Source: Ophiosphaerella korrae (taxonomy: Eukaryota; Ascomycota; Dothideomycetes; Pleosporales; Phaeosphaeriaceae). From it: DNA of 64,000 nucleotides. Position numbers and translations under genes: made by a program. The notes under the pieces were generated by a model. The model was not told where the DNA came from and made no database searches. It saw nothing but the letters and a program-made list of their open reading frames with translations. This document shows positions 49,780 to 61,435 of this stretch, one piece after another (positions within the stretch are counted from its first letter, which is position 1; every line of letters starts with the position of its first letter). The stretch covers positions 1 to 64,000 of the forward strand of contig JALNQF010000163.1 of NCBI GenBank assembly GCA_028456385.1, in the 5' to 3' direction.

Positions 49780-52160
49780 ATTAAAGCAGCTTTGGCCCTG
49801 CCTCTATTTGTCGCACTTGCTGAGCCACATCTTTGGGGCATGGCAATCCTTTTCGACGACCGCGTAGAACTTGGCTGGAGAGAATTGCTAGTCGTCATTC
49901 TCTCGGGGCCTCTTTTCTATTGGATCGTATGGATCGTATATGCACGCCGCTTCTACTTGCTTGCGAAGATCCTAGGCCCTCTTTAGCCATCAGCGTCACG
50001 AATATGGTTGATGTACCGCACGTAAAAGGGAGACCTTGAGTTTCATATGCGAGCAATACACGACAGGTGAGCCTATCGAAACCTCGCATATTCAATTGAT
50101 GGTGCTGGCTATGGGGTAGTAAGTGTAACCGTCAAGTTGTCAGATTTGATGGGCACTGAGTCACCGATGCAATTCGAGGTCGGATTGAAATTGACTGAGT
50201 TCTCTGTCTATCCTCTGTCTTCTGGCTGCTTCTGATATCCTTCGTGAGTTTCTTTGATGACTCTTGTGCCCAAGGGTTGCCCTTTTGTTGAGTTGGAGCG
50301 TTGCCCGATAGTTCCTCTCCTGTCAAAGGGGTGCGCCGCAGCTAGTATCGCGCACTAGCACCGCGCACGCGATGCCAGATCGATCGCCCTCGTCATCTCA
50401 ATCGTCATCTGAATCGATTCATGAGCTGGCTCGTGACCCAGCTCATCTGACACAAGTGGTCGTATTTATCCCCATGGTATTCACTATCCCTAGACGAAAA
50501 CCTCTGCAGTATCATTCCTATGTGTAATCTGAGAAGCTCTCTAACTCGAGCATACAGAATATGGCCCAGTTGTACGAATTGTACCAGACGAAGTTCAAGC
50601 AAGCGACCCAAAAGTAGCTCCAACCATCTATCCTGTTTAACAGCCACTTAAAAAAACAAACTAGCATCTCACGTATCGGCCCATCATGCTTGGCGGTGCG
50701 TCTGATTTATTCATTGATGATAACGAGAAGCACCACACCGCTCATCGTAGAAACATTAGCCAAGTCTATACATCGAGCAGCATGCTAAAATAAAATAAAA
50801 AATAAGGCACCTATACACGACACTGCGAACACGCTCATGATAAAGTTTGCCGAATTCGTAGATCAAAAGGAGGCCTTCGACTTTGAGCTATGGCTCGAGA
50901 TATAAGACATGATCTAATATTCCTTCTAAGGATTACACAATATACTTTGCTCGGCATGCAAGATACCACAAAAATAGCTCTGACATTTTAGGTACTCATT
51001 CAACAATGTTGGCGCTACATTCTTTGGAAAGCAATTTGGTTTCGTGGAGAATAGCATCGATTATGGTGATTACATCAAAGCTGTTCACGCAGCTATGCCC
51101 CTAAATTCCGTTGTGGCAATGGTATCATGGATTCGCGGTTATTTTCCCAAGGTCGGCATTGTGGTTCCAAAAGTTCTCAAGGCTATCATGACTGCTAAAC
51201 GGTATTTGATAAACTAGGGCTCGTGAAACAGGCATCGCACAAGAGCGAACGCTCGATGTTAACTCCAAGAGAACGGACATTATCTCGCAACTGCTCGCAA
51301 TCGTGCAGCAGAAGAAAGGTTCTCCTACAATTTGAGAAGTTCATGTTGAGATGTGGGCAGCGGTGTAAGTTTGCTGTGCTTTTTGGGAATATGTCAAGCG
51401 AACTTTAGCAATATTATCGCCGGCTCAGACAGCACCTATGGCACGCTTCGAGCAATCTTTCACTTTCTAGTGAAGCACTCTGAGAAGTTGTCTAAGTTGA
51501 CAAGAGTCATCGACGCTGGTTTTAGCGATGGAACCCTGACTCACCCAGTACAGTACAACCAAGCAACGAAAATCCCCTACCTCAAGGCAATCATCCAGGA
51601 ACCACTCCGTATATTTCTACCGTTCGGGGTTTCTATGTCGCGGTATGCACACGCCTCTGGATTACAGATTTCAGGCTTTCGTATCCCTGAGGACTGTAAG
51701 GTTGGTATAACTGTCTTCGTACTGCTCATGGTGCACTCACTAAGTCTGACAGATTGGCATGAATGCAATGGTTATGCAATATGGCAAAAGGTATTTTGGG
51801 GAAGACTCATACGAGTTCCGGCCCGAGAGGTGGTTGGAGAGTGAGGAACGGTATTGGTTCATGAGTAAAGCCATGCTCGTCTTCGGCGCCGGCACACGGA
51901 CCCGCATTGGCAAACATGTTCGTTTCTCCTCTTGCCTCTAGCAGTGCTTAACTACGGCTGATCAACTAATAGCTCTCCAACGCTGAGATATGCAAGGCCA
52001 TGCCTGAGATCATTCGCCTATTCGAAGTCGAAATGGCGCACGATAAGCCATAGAAAACGTACAACGCTGAATTTGTGCCGCAGACTAACCTTATTTGCAG
52101 GATAAAGCACAGAGAGCACTCAAAGAGGGGTTCGTAAGACACGACATAACAAAATGAGCA
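49780..52160 (+). pseudogene. Degenerate cytochrome P450 gene
   Basis: P450 segments lie in order on the + strand: a membrane anchor (FYWIVWIVYARRF, about 49910-49955), then RIWLMYRT with stop codons on either side (50011), YGPVVRIVPDEVQASDP (about 50560), FGFVENSIDYGDYIKAV (about 51040-51100), an I-helix region IIAGSDSTYGTL (51413), IQEPLRIF (ExxR, about 51595), FRPERWLES and a heme loop FGAGTRTRIGKH. The heme-ligand Cys codon is CGC (Arg) at 51903-51905. Stops follow GPL at about 49983 and occur after LWLEI, after KRYLIN and elsewhere. A gap of about 490 bases between splice-like ends (50067-50557, with CTAAC before the acceptor) is ten times the usual intron length here. It cannot make an active P450. 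Confidence 0.88.
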
Positions 52161-52316
52161 GATATAACGAGTCTTGAGAATGCTTATATTTTTTTTATAG
52201 CTATAAACTTTTAGCTGATACGCAACGTGTGACGATTTTCTACCATGCGTACCAAAGTTTTCGCGTAGTTATCCTCATAGCCGTACATTATTGACACATG
52301 TACTCAAAACTCATCC

Positions 52317-53387
52317 CTAGTTTTCAAGTACGTATCTATATTGAGGCATCCCCTTTTCGAAATCAACTAGAACCTGGTTGGCTTCCTCCATCGGTCTGAC
52401 TTGTACCCAGGGTTGCAGGTTTGTCTCCTTTGCCAGCTCTAGCGTGTCCCGAATGTGTTGCCTTGTTCCAATCAAGCTGCCTACGATCTTCAAATTTTTG
52501 AAGATTAGACCCAGAGGCGAAAAGCTTGGTAAGGCGTCATCAGGCGCACCAAGCTGCACAAATGTGCCATTCACATCTAGCAGGCCAAGGTATTGATCGA
52601 GAGGGAACGATCCAGAGGCAGTTGAGATGATGAGATCAAGTGAGTTCGTGTTCTTGGTCATCCACTCCGGATCTTCTCCAGTAGCGATAAAATCGTCAGC
52701 GCCGAGCTTCAATGCGTCTTCTTTCTTGCTCAAAGAGCGCGATATTGCAACAATCTTATCACACTTGAGAGCCCTCGCGAAAAGGAGGGCGAAATGCCCC
52801 AGACCCCCAATACCGACAACGCCAACACGTTTTCCGGGGCCAGCGTCGTAAGTGACCAAAGGATTGTAGACGGTCACTCCCCCACACATGAGAGGAGCTG
52901 CAAACTCTGACGATAGGCCTTCTGGAATGGGAATCGAAAATGATGCAGGCCCACGCCATGATTTGGCGTAGCCACCATATGATTTGTTGCCGTTGGAATG
53001 GTTCCCATTGTAAGTCATGGTCATTTCATTACAATTCGACTCCTGTTGCACCTTACATGGTCGACATGATTCACAGCATTCGCTCTGAGCGCCAACGCCG
53101 ACTCGGTCACCAACCTTTACGCTCTGAACGTCATTGCCAACGCGGGTGACCTTTCCAATAATTTCGTGCCCCACAACGAGGGGGTAGTCTGAAGGTCCCC
53201 AACCAGACCGGAGAGTATGAATATCACTGCCGCATACGCCACAATGACTGATATCCATTTCGATATCCGTCTCTTGGAAAGTCTTCGGCTCGAACGAGCC
53301 CCATTTCATTTTTCCTTCAGCGGCGCTGGGATCATGAGCTACCCAGCCCTGGAATTCGGTCAGCGCATTATTGGCGTTTGCCCCCAT
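52317..53387 (-). CDS. Zinc-dependent NADP alcohol dehydrogenase (Adh6/cinnamyl alcohol dehydrogenase type)
   Basis: Single-exon, 356-residue MDR-family alcohol dehydrogenase that reduces aldehydes with NADPH in the cytosol. The N-terminal GroES-like domain has the catalytic-zinc motif CGVCGSDIH and the GHEIIGKV signature. The structural-zinc loop has four cysteines (ECCESCRPCKVQQESNC). The Rossmann part has GVVGIGGLGHFAL, and SRSLSKKEDAL follows the second strand, consistent with NADP preference. Length is as expected and there is no intron. It stands alone between a P450 pseudogene and a gene-poor stretch, so no pathway can be assigned. Relatives act in detoxification of aldehydes or fusel alcohol formation. 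Confidence 0.95.
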   Translation of the reverse strand: MGANANNALTEFQGWVAHDPSAAEGKMKWGSFEPKTFQETDIEMDISHCGVCGSDIHTLRSGWGPSDYPLVVGHEIIGKVTRVGNDVQSVKVGDRVGVGAQSECCESCRPCKVQQESNCNEMTMTYNGNHSNGNKSYGGYAKSWRGPASFSIPIPEGLSSEFAAPLMCGGVTVYNPLVTYDAGPGKRVGVVGIGGLGHFALLFARALKCDKIVAISRSLSKKEDALKLGADDFIATGEDPEWMTKNTNSLDLIISTASGSFPLDQYLGLLDVNGTFVQLGAPDDALPSFSPLGLIFKNLKIVGSLIGTRQHIRDTLELAKETNLQPWVQVRPMEEANQVLVDFEKGMPQYRYVLEN

Positions 53388-54435
53388 GATTGATGCTGGT
53401 TTGTGATGAATAAATATTAGGATGAAAATTGGTCCAAAAAAAAAACTAAGAGTTCTTATTACTGAGTTGGGCTTGAGTTATGATCGAGGCTTAGTTTGTG
53501 AGAGAAACGAGGAGAGCTGCCATGAGACTAGACTATATATCTAGTCTATGCATATAGTGACAACCCACAAGAATAGACATGTAAAATCAGAAGGTAATGA
53601 TTTCTCGTGCATTTGTAATGCTTCAGAGTAAAGCTTCACAGTTTGGTGCTTCGCCGATCTTTCGCCGGAGACATGGACCCACTACAATGACTTCACCACG
53701 TACCACGACTAAGTAACACCGTTAAAACCGAACTTCTTTCAAATTTCTTGATTACAAGAAACTTCTATTGCGTCATTATAACGCGTTGGAGTGGTCCCCT
53801 GGCCTTTGCATTAGTATTATGAAAGTCTATCCACAGCCGACACTTAACACCACAAGAATATCCGTAGAGTTACGAAGTTTCAAGTTCTGCTACAAGTCCT
53901 TTGCCAGATCTCCCAAACATAATGCTTGAAAAGAGCCAAGTGATCTCATCGCATGCATTAACGACTCTCTATATTGTTGTTCAAAAGACATGGAGACTTG
54001 TGGCAAACTTAGTATGAATCTAGATCACGAGATGAAGCAGGAGCTATCTAACATGAATTCTAAAGACTTGATTTCTCACCTGCGAAATCCAACATGTAGG
54101 AAAAACGTTGAATCTTCGTCTAACATCCATCTCTGAGAAACTATATCAAATGTAACTTGAAAAATCCTTATTATTGTACACATTTCTAATTCCAAGGATA
54201 TCTAGGCTACAGAAAGCTAGGTGTAACGGCGTTATAGGCGACTTTCTACCTCCGATGTCCTATTAATAAATACACTATTTACAAGTTTATATTTGGCCTC
54301 ATTTCTTGACTCAATCTTGACCCAGGAGGAAGATTGGATCCTAATCTCCTGAGTCTGTACAGTATTGACAAGTTATACTTCAAAAAATTAAAATAAACTG
54401 TATGTCGACAGAGTAGCATGGCAGCTTTTATGTTA
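53388..54435. other. Intergenic region, no gene seen
   Basis: About 1 kb, promoter side of the alcohol dehydrogenase, AT-leaning, with an A9 run near 53437. No coding motif on either strand. Confidence 0.5.
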
Positions 54436-54864
54436 TCACTCCCGCATCAACTTTGTTGTTATCCATCCTATCCCCTTCTCCAAAAGGTCTATGGCGCTAT
54501 CACTTTCCTTCCAATAGAATTTCATCTTGTGGCCGCCATCACTCGGTGGCTTAGCCCCAAGAACTGTCAGCTTGGCCAGGTGGTCGCATGTGCCATCGTG
54601 AAGAATGACTTTTACACGTCCCCTAGTCGCGACGGTACTGCAAAGTAAAAGCCACTCTGATTTATCTATCTTGCTAGTTACCAGAACGGGTATATTATCC
54701 TCGTACCGACACAGAACTGGCATCTTAATGTCAACGTTTTCCTGACCTGAAATCATTTCGAGTTTCAGTATGCGTTCGCCACAACCGTATTCGTCTCCGT
54801 AAAGGGCTTTGTTGAAAGCATCGTGGCGATGTGGCAACATGTAAACAGTGAGCTCTGAATCCAT
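54436..54864 (-). CDS. Hypothetical protein, 142 residues
   Basis: An uninterrupted frame from an ATG at 54864. The product begins MDSELTVYMLPHRHDAFN and ends GWITTKLMRE. It is balanced in composition, with alternating hydrophobic and charged residues and no signal peptide or membrane span. It looks like a small beta-rich soluble protein (segments such as MPVLCRYEDNIPVLV and EWLLLCSTVATRGRVKVIL). I do not recognise the family. No intron-linked extension was found. It could be a lineage-specific gene or the remaining exon of a larger one. Confidence 0.45.
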   Translation of the reverse strand: MDSELTVYMLPHRHDAFNKALYGDEYGCGERILKLEMISGQENVDIKMPVLCRYEDNIPVLVTSKIDKSEWLLLCSTVATRGRVKVILHDGTCDHLAKLTVLGAKPPSDGGHKMKFYWKESDSAIDLLEKGIGWITTKLMRE

Positions 54865-55680
54865 AAGCGCAAGAAGAGACGTGTTGGCTGAGGAAATGAA
54901 GGATGGGATAGCGATGGAGGCCTGAGTTTAAGCACGTGTGGATTAGCTAGCGTAGATTTGTACACGACGGAGGATGTTGAAGTGCTCTACTAAGTTCACG
55001 GTGTTTTGATTTCAGACGCGTGGTTGGAATTTAATAGCGAGTGGCTGCTTGGGTCATATAGATGGAGGTGATGAATGGTAGAAGTGCTCAAGGAAACTGG
55101 AATAATCAGGATAGAGTCGTGGTGATCAATGCTTACCTGGACCAGACAGGGTGGAAGAATATGTACATATATTCAGAGTGAACAGTAACGTGTAGTTGAT
55201 TGACTGTCGAGCTACTTGGATTTGACTAAACGCCGAGAAATGATCTACTGTTCGTATTAGTTCTCCGTCATTAGAAAATCGCATGCTGCCTCCTTTCTGT
55301 CGACTGCTTCCTCGATTGGGCTGCTTTTGCGCGAAGAAGCTCGGACACATATTAAGGCCACAGCATGAAAAGAGAATATGCCCCTACTCAGATAGCGAAT
55401 GCAAAGGCTGCTTGTGGCTTCGGGGCAATGGAGGTGCCGTACTTATCCTAAATCAGGGATGCCCATAGGCTGGTCAGAATACCAGGCAAGTCGCTAGTGT
55501 CACCACGAGCTTGCACTATTACAACAGCGTTTAGGTATGTTTTGGAAATCGAATATTTAAAGAGGACATGTAACACTTTTAGCAAACAAAACTGCTAATG
55601 AAGTTGTGGTCGTGGAAGGTCGGAAATTTTGAATTTGAGGCTTGGCTGTGCCGCCTAACAATGTAGTGGGGCGCCTGATA
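54865..55680. other. Intergenic region, no gene seen
   Basis: About 800 bases without a supported gene, on the promoter side of the hypothetical gene. Confidence 0.45.
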
Positions 55681-56053
55681 CAAGGTGGTGCAGGAGTGGT
55701 GCGTTCGGTGCGCTCGGGCCATAGAAAGTTATCGAAGATTCCTTACCCCAATAGAAATCCGTGTATAATTCAAGAACTAAAGAACATTCGGAGGCTACTC
55801 AAATCAACAGTTTGCAAGAGATGGCCAAAAACAAAGGAGCAGCTAATAACTGCAATCCAGGAAGAATGGGCCAAGATTCGACTCAAGGATATTCAGAAAT
55901 GCTGCAGAAATACTGCTCAAATATGAGAGAACGCTGCGAGGCTATACACCTGGCTGGAGGTGGGCATACACGACACTGGGTTGATCCAAGTTGTATGTAA
56001 ATTACAGTGTACGTGAGCGCACCAAACCGCACCCCTTTCCTGCATCACCCTTG
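55681..56053 (+). mobile_element. Internally deleted Tc1/mariner-like element (MITE-like)
   Basis: Imperfect terminal inverted repeats of about 36-40 bases: the left end (55681-55716, starting CAAGGTGGTGCAGGAGTGG) pairs with the reverse complement of the right end (56015-56053, CAAGGGTGATGCAGG...). The best inner match is GGTGCGTTCGGTGCGCTC at 55698 against GGTGCGGTTTGGTGCGCTC. Between them, about 55755-56000 encodes the C-terminal part of a Tc1/mariner-type transposase: IRRLLKSTV, KRWPKTKEQLITAIQEEWAKI and IQKCC, then, after a frame change, NMRERCEA and GGGHTR, the usual end of these proteins. The catalytic DDE part is absent, so the copy is immobile on its own. A TA precedes the left end; no matching TA was seen on the right. 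Confidence 0.7.
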
Positions 56054-56888
56054 CACAGGTTCGGTAACGGAAGCCGAACGTTGCCAAGCCTCCGGCGTTA
56101 CGCAACGGTTCTGGACGGGCTAGGCTATAAATAGCTAGCGTGTCGTATTGGTCAAACCAGGTAGGATTCGGGAGGTGGCACGGCTCGTGGAACCTCCAAG
56201 GGACCCTGTGAAAGACATACCAAATTAGACTAGTAAGTACGAGTATTCCAGCGCCTGTTCTGTTTTTCTTGAAGATTAACCCCCTCATGGCTCCTATTGT
56301 TTACATTTCAGGAGAAACCAGAGACAAATTGATTATATTACGCTGACACTTTATCGTAATCATCGCATAGTCTTTGTCAGACCCCTGCATGTTCTATCCT
56401 ACCCCATGCACATTCCACTGGATGTGCCAACAGACAATACGAAAAAGTCGTTTGCTTCGGGCTCGTGTGACCCCACCACAACCACAAGCCAAAGTTGAAA
56501 CCGCTTCCAGGGCTCTTGTCGAGGCCGGATTGAGGTTACTCGATCACCTGGTGATTTACTACCTCTAGCATTAAACATTGAACATCACTGAACTTTACGG
56601 CTATCCCGGATACCTGAACTCGTAATGAACGTGCCTATTCACAGATCGGAGGAGCAGCCCGTGCGTCGCTGTGCCTCCAACTCGGTGTCGGGTCATATTA
56701 AATAGCCAGGACCCATGTCACCCACCATCGGAGATCAAAAGGCAGCATCACGGCAGCCTAGTTGTACTTGTGCCCCCTTCGCCTCAATCATTCGAGATCG
56801 TATATGCGCCACCATGTCTTGAGACCTTTTTGTTTTGCTGGCATCAACGTCGCCATCGGTCCTTCACTGACTTTCGCTCACTCTCGCC
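56054..56888. other. Intergenic region, promoter side of the GT34 gene
   Basis: About 830 bases with no supported gene. The last part is the presumed promoter and leader of the glycosyltransferase. Confidence 0.5.
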
Positions 56889-58193
56889 ATGGTCTCGACA
56901 CAAAGTCGACTCAGGCTTCCAGCGCCTGGAAATCTGCTTCCAAAGATAGTCCTAGCACTGCTTGTGGTCGGAATACTCATACAACTCCAATGGTCATCGT
57001 CGGCGCCCGTACCAAAACCCGCTGCAGACTCGGCGCCAACCACACTCGATGACGATTCGCAAAGGAAATGGTTCGGTGATGCTCCGAAGGCCAGCGAGGC
57101 CGAAGAGAAACACGGCGCCCCGCCACAGCATTTCCCCGATACGACTACGTCCGCGCATGTAGCCCAACCCACAACGAGCGCATCAACACATACAATCGAC
57201 TATGAGAAGACTTTTGTTTCGTATGGCGCATCAAAATGTCTGCCTTCATTTGGCGAAAACATGAAGGCTGCCGCGATCGAGCGAAATTACACATGCGCTA
57301 AATACGCACCTTTCGCCACCGAAGAATCGCGCCGTGTTGCTTTTGCAACGATTACGACAGGAAAACCTGTGGACGCATATCTAAGGGCGATTCAATCTCA
57401 AATGTTTGCCAGCGCTGTACATGGAACATCAACACATGTCTTGTGTGAGCAGCTTTCTGATGGTGCATGGAATAAGATAGCCTTTTTATTGAATCTTGTT
57501 ATGAATGAGATGCTCAAACCAGCCGATGAACGCCTACAATGGATCATGTGGATCGACCGCGACGCCATCGTTCTCGACCCTTGTCGGCCACTTTCGAGCT
57601 TCCTACCCCCTGAGTCTGCCGACTACGAACATATTAACCTGATCACGAATAATGATGGTTTTGGTTTAAACGCTGGTGTATTCATCTTCAAAGTCAGTGA
57701 CTGGGCGATTGATCTCTTCAACACTATCCTCGCATTTCGATACTACAGGCCGAATGAGAAACTTATCCTTGCAGAACAAACAGCGATGGAGAAGATCATA
57801 CATGAGGAAAAGTGGAGTAAGAACGTTGTTCGGGTCCCGTGGTATTGGTTCAATGCATATCCAGATGAAGAGGACAGCGTACAGAAATACAAAGAAGGCC
57901 TTGAGCCTGAAGACCTAGAGTGGTTCCGCGCCCGAAAAGGAGACTATGTTGTACATTTTGCAGGCGACGACGGACGATCAGGTAGAATGCCTGACTGGCT
58001 TGACATGTTGCAGGATATAGGTAATGTGTATGAGAAGAGTGAGCAACAAAGAGATGTCACAAAGGAGATTCGTCAGTACTGGATTAGTTGGCTCGAAAAA
58101 TCCCTGACGGATCAACAAATGAGTGGCGAGAAATGGAGAAAGGAGAAGGTGCATGAGGAGAGGAGAAATCTTGATGCACCTTCCAAGTGGTAA
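56889..58193 (+). CDS. Golgi glycosyltransferase family 34 (Mnn10/Gma12-type)
   Basis: Single-exon, 434-residue type II membrane protein. Residues about 18-36 form the anchor (LPKIVLALLVVGILIQLQW), followed by a Pro/Ser/Thr-rich stem to about 95 and a lumenal catalytic domain. Within it, VAFATITTGK opens the nucleotide-binding fold, and the metal-binding DxD motif is in MWIDRDAIVLDP. It is followed by NDGFGLNAGVFIFKVSDW, the AEQTAMEKII segment and VHFAGDDGR. GT34 enzymes include yeast alpha-1,6-mannosyltransferases Mnn10/Mnn11 and fission-yeast alpha-1,2-galactosyltransferase Gma12, which build outer glycan chains. Which sugar is transferred here is not clear. The Kozak context at 56889 (GCCATGG) supports the start. 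Confidence 0.93.
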   Translation: MVSTQSRLRLPAPGNLLPKIVLALLVVGILIQLQWSSSAPVPKPAADSAPTTLDDDSQRKWFGDAPKASEAEEKHGAPPQHFPDTTTSAHVAQPTTSASTHTIDYEKTFVSYGASKCLPSFGENMKAAAIERNYTCAKYAPFATEESRRVAFATITTGKPVDAYLRAIQSQMFASAVHGTSTHVLCEQLSDGAWNKIAFLLNLVMNEMLKPADERLQWIMWIDRDAIVLDPCRPLSSFLPPESADYEHINLITNNDGFGLNAGVFIFKVSDWAIDLFNTILAFRYYRPNEKLILAEQTAMEKIIHEEKWSKNVVRVPWYWFNAYPDEEDSVQKYKEGLEPEDLEWFRARKGDYVVHFAGDDGRSGRMPDWLDMLQDIGNVYEKSEQQRDVTKEIRQYWISWLEKSLTDQQMSGEKWRKEKVHEERRNLDAPSKW

Positions 58194-58511
58194 CGTTAGT
58201 TTCATGCTTCCCTTTATTCAATGATACCAAAGACTTTATTCTGTTTAATTTAGCTGTCTTCTTACGATTGTTCCTATTCAAACTACTGTAAATCTCAAGT
58301 GTCTTTTCTTTTGCTACACCTTATTTCTCAGCCGCTGCATACCAGTCGAGCCAAGGCAGCAAACCCCGATCAAAGGGTGACCACATCACTCATCACATCA
58401 GCATTGAACATCAACTTCCAGATTTATTTTTTGATCCGCGAATCATAAAATTTCGCTGCTTATTAGGTGTACTCTTTCTGAATGCCTTCGTAGTTGTTGT
58501 CCTTGCGGACA
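58194..58511. other. Intergenic region
   Basis: About 320 bases between the GT34 stop and the HET-like start. No gene seen. Confidence 0.5.
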
Positions 58512-61435
58512 ATGCGTTTTTTACAAGTCGACGAGAACGAAGAGTTCAGCGTGACAGAAGATCGGATCAACAATATCACTGAAGCTGCCTATGCTATCCA
58601 CTCTCATATCTGGGGACAAGATAATGAAGAAGTCAGCTTTAGAGATCGTACTATAGGGCCTCGAACAACGAAACTTGGATACAAAAGGCTCCGGTTCTGT
58701 GCGGATCGAGCTTCCCGTGGTACTCTGCCCAAATTCTTGGGCACCCGCTGCATCGATAAATCTAACAATTTTGGGCTTCAGGAGCCTATCAATTCTATGC
58801 TTCGCTGGTACTGCGATGCAAAGAAGTGTTATGTATATCTGCCAAATGTTTCAACGAATGACCAGGATCAGCTCGACCTATCTATTCGATCGTGGAAGCC
58901 TGCCTTTTGCAAGAGCCGATGGTTTACTCGTGGGTGGGCCCTCCAAGAACTTCTCGCTCCATCATCGGTGGAATTCTTCTCCTCACAGGGCAACCGACTT
59001 GGCGACAAACGTTCATTAGCACAGGATATTCATGAAAATCACAGGAATACCTATCAGGGCTCTCATAGGTGTAGCTCTATCTAATTTCAGCATCGAAGGG
59101 AGGATGTCGTGGGGGAAGATGCGTCATACTAAGCACAAAGAGGATATGGTCTACTGTTTACTAGGTATCTTCAATGTCTACATGCCGCTGATATATGGCG
59201 AGGGAGCCGCGAACGCATTCGACCGCCTGCATTGGGAAATTTTTAAGAGCCCACATTTTTCACTGACTAGTAAGTCATTCATAATTCGTAATTGACATAC
59301 CTATAAGTATAGACAGTATACCGGCTAATGAAACTCTACAAAGCAATACATCTGCTCACCTATCTTACATGACCGACCCAACCCCTGCCTCTCGGACCAT
59401 CTCGACCACGAGAGCTACAGACAAACTGGCTGTTAAACAAGACTCCCAATGGAGGCCGTCTGATACACACCATATATTGCAAGACAACGCACTTTCGGAG
59501 GCATCAAGCCACATCTCAGGGTCCTTCTGGGACGGCTAGTCACATACGACCTTTTCTACGGGCACAGATATCAGTTTTACAAATTCAGGAACTCCCATAT
59601 CTAAATCATCACTTGAAAGTAGCATCAAATTGATAGTGCGAGTCGAGGTTGACAGCACAGGAAAATATCAGGAGATTCTCGAGTCAACCGAATGCGACGC
59701 GCCCCAAGCTTTGTACGAAGGAATTATTCGGGTGCGGGACAAAATAATTGCAAAGACGAAATTGAAGCCGATTCATTACCATGGAACCTTGGCTGACTCT
59801 TCGATTTCTGTTTCTGGGAAGGAGGATCATTCTTTCCCATTCAACTCAACCTTCTTGAGGGCTCTGTTAGAGCAGTACAAGGAAGGGCACTACACAAATA
59901 TCGACATTTGGGCAAAGTTTTCGGCAGCAGCCACTCTTGAGAAAGAAGTTACAATTCACCAAGAACTCCACACCCAGCTCAATGTGGCCAAAGTCTTGGG
60001 CGTAGATGGGCCTTTTATCCCAATGAATCGCATCAAAGAGGTCTTTTTCAGCCGACAAAATACAGCAGTTGCTTGTCGGCTCGTTTAATAACTACAGCAT
60101 TCCTTCACAACAGTTTGGAATATCGGACCAAATTAGTCAGCATACCACGAAGCTCCTAGCGACCATAATACTTGCTAGCATCAATGATTCAGTCATAGTC
60201 TTCATGGAATTCTGGGAGCACGGCTACTCGGGCCCGTCAATGCCATTAGATTGCTCTAAGTTGCCAGTATTCTGCCTTCGATTGGACTTCGATATGATCT
60301 GCGCCATGCAGCCACGGATTCTTGTGGTCGACATTCCACCTCTGAGAAATGATTTGAGTATCTTTAACTTCAACTATCGGTGTAGGATGATGCCGTTTGT
60401 AGAGCGTTCTTTAATTGGCACAGGAGGTTTTTCTAAAGTATGAAAGGTTTGAATTCACTCAACTCATTTGAATTCTAGTATTCTCGGAGGAACAGATTCG
60501 TACAGGGGCTTTGCGATAAAAGAATTGCTCACTGATTCGCAAGATAGTTATCGCCGTGAAGTCAACATTTGCGCAAAATCAAGCCCTTAGAACCTCTACA
60601 TCTGATTAACCTTGTTACTACATATAGATACTGCGGGTGTTACCACTTGGTATTCCTACTCGCCTCTGGAACTCTACATAGCTTATTAGTCCAAAACGAT
60701 CCGTGAATCCGTCAATATCTTATTTCTTGGGTATGGAGACAACTCGCTGGAGTTGCAGATGCTCTAAACTGCTTTTACACACTACCAATAACTTGCTACG
60801 CTCTACACGCTGATATAAAACCGGTAAATATACTTCGTTATTGAGAAAAATTGGTATTAAGCGATTTCGGGTCAAGCATAGACTCCAGCAATATCCAGGA
60901 TCGACGCGAAAAAAAAAGGAGGAACAAGGACATACGAACCACCTGAGTTTCATAGACGGTCTGTAAAGCAAAGATTTGACCCTGTATCAGATATTTGGTC
61001 TTTCGGAGCAGTCCTCTCGGAGGTTGTATCGTGGATCTTGGGTGGGCCTCGTGAACTCGAAGCATTCGGACTGGAAAGGTTTATGGCCTTACGTTCGTTC
61101 TTACATTGTGTTTTTATCGTCATACTAACCTCATTCGTAGAGGGGAGTACATCATACCCAAGCATAGTCTAGTAAAGCTCGCAGCGCCCTTTTACTATTA
61201 TGACCAGGGAAAATTTGATGTTTCCGTTGAAGTGACAGGTCGCCTAGGAATGATGCGTGACCGGGCTGTCGACATTTTTGGGCCAAGGGCTGGCAAAGAG
61301 ATTGCCAGCCAGATTTTTAGCCTCATCATGATTTGTTTTATCTATCGGCCCTCACCAGAGACCAACAGCTCGGGCTGTTACGGATCATATCAACGCAATT
61401 AGCAGGTCATTTGAAGCCATCTAGATGTCCAACAG
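58512..61435 (+). pseudogene. Broken HET-domain / protein-kinase fusion gene
   Basis: From the ATG at 58512 the frame reads a HET domain: MRFLQVDENEEF, AYAIHSHIWGQ (usual Ser-His-x-Trp), CIDKSNN, WFTRGWALQELLAPSSVEFF, then, after a frame change in an A-run at 59035-59038, ITGIP, MSWGKMRHTKHKEDMVYCLLGIF and YGEGAANAF. A middle region follows (59630-60088 readable) with ALYEGIIRVRDKII and no known domain. The C-terminal part is protein-kinase-like: LIGTGGFSKV (60410), LHADIKPVNIL (60800), LVLSDFGSSID (60850), GGTRTYEPPEF (60918) and DIWSFGAVLSEVVSW (60988). Several stops and frame changes lie between these, for example at 60440-60600. HET proteins act in fungal incompatibility cell death. The end position is approximate. 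Confidence 0.8.
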
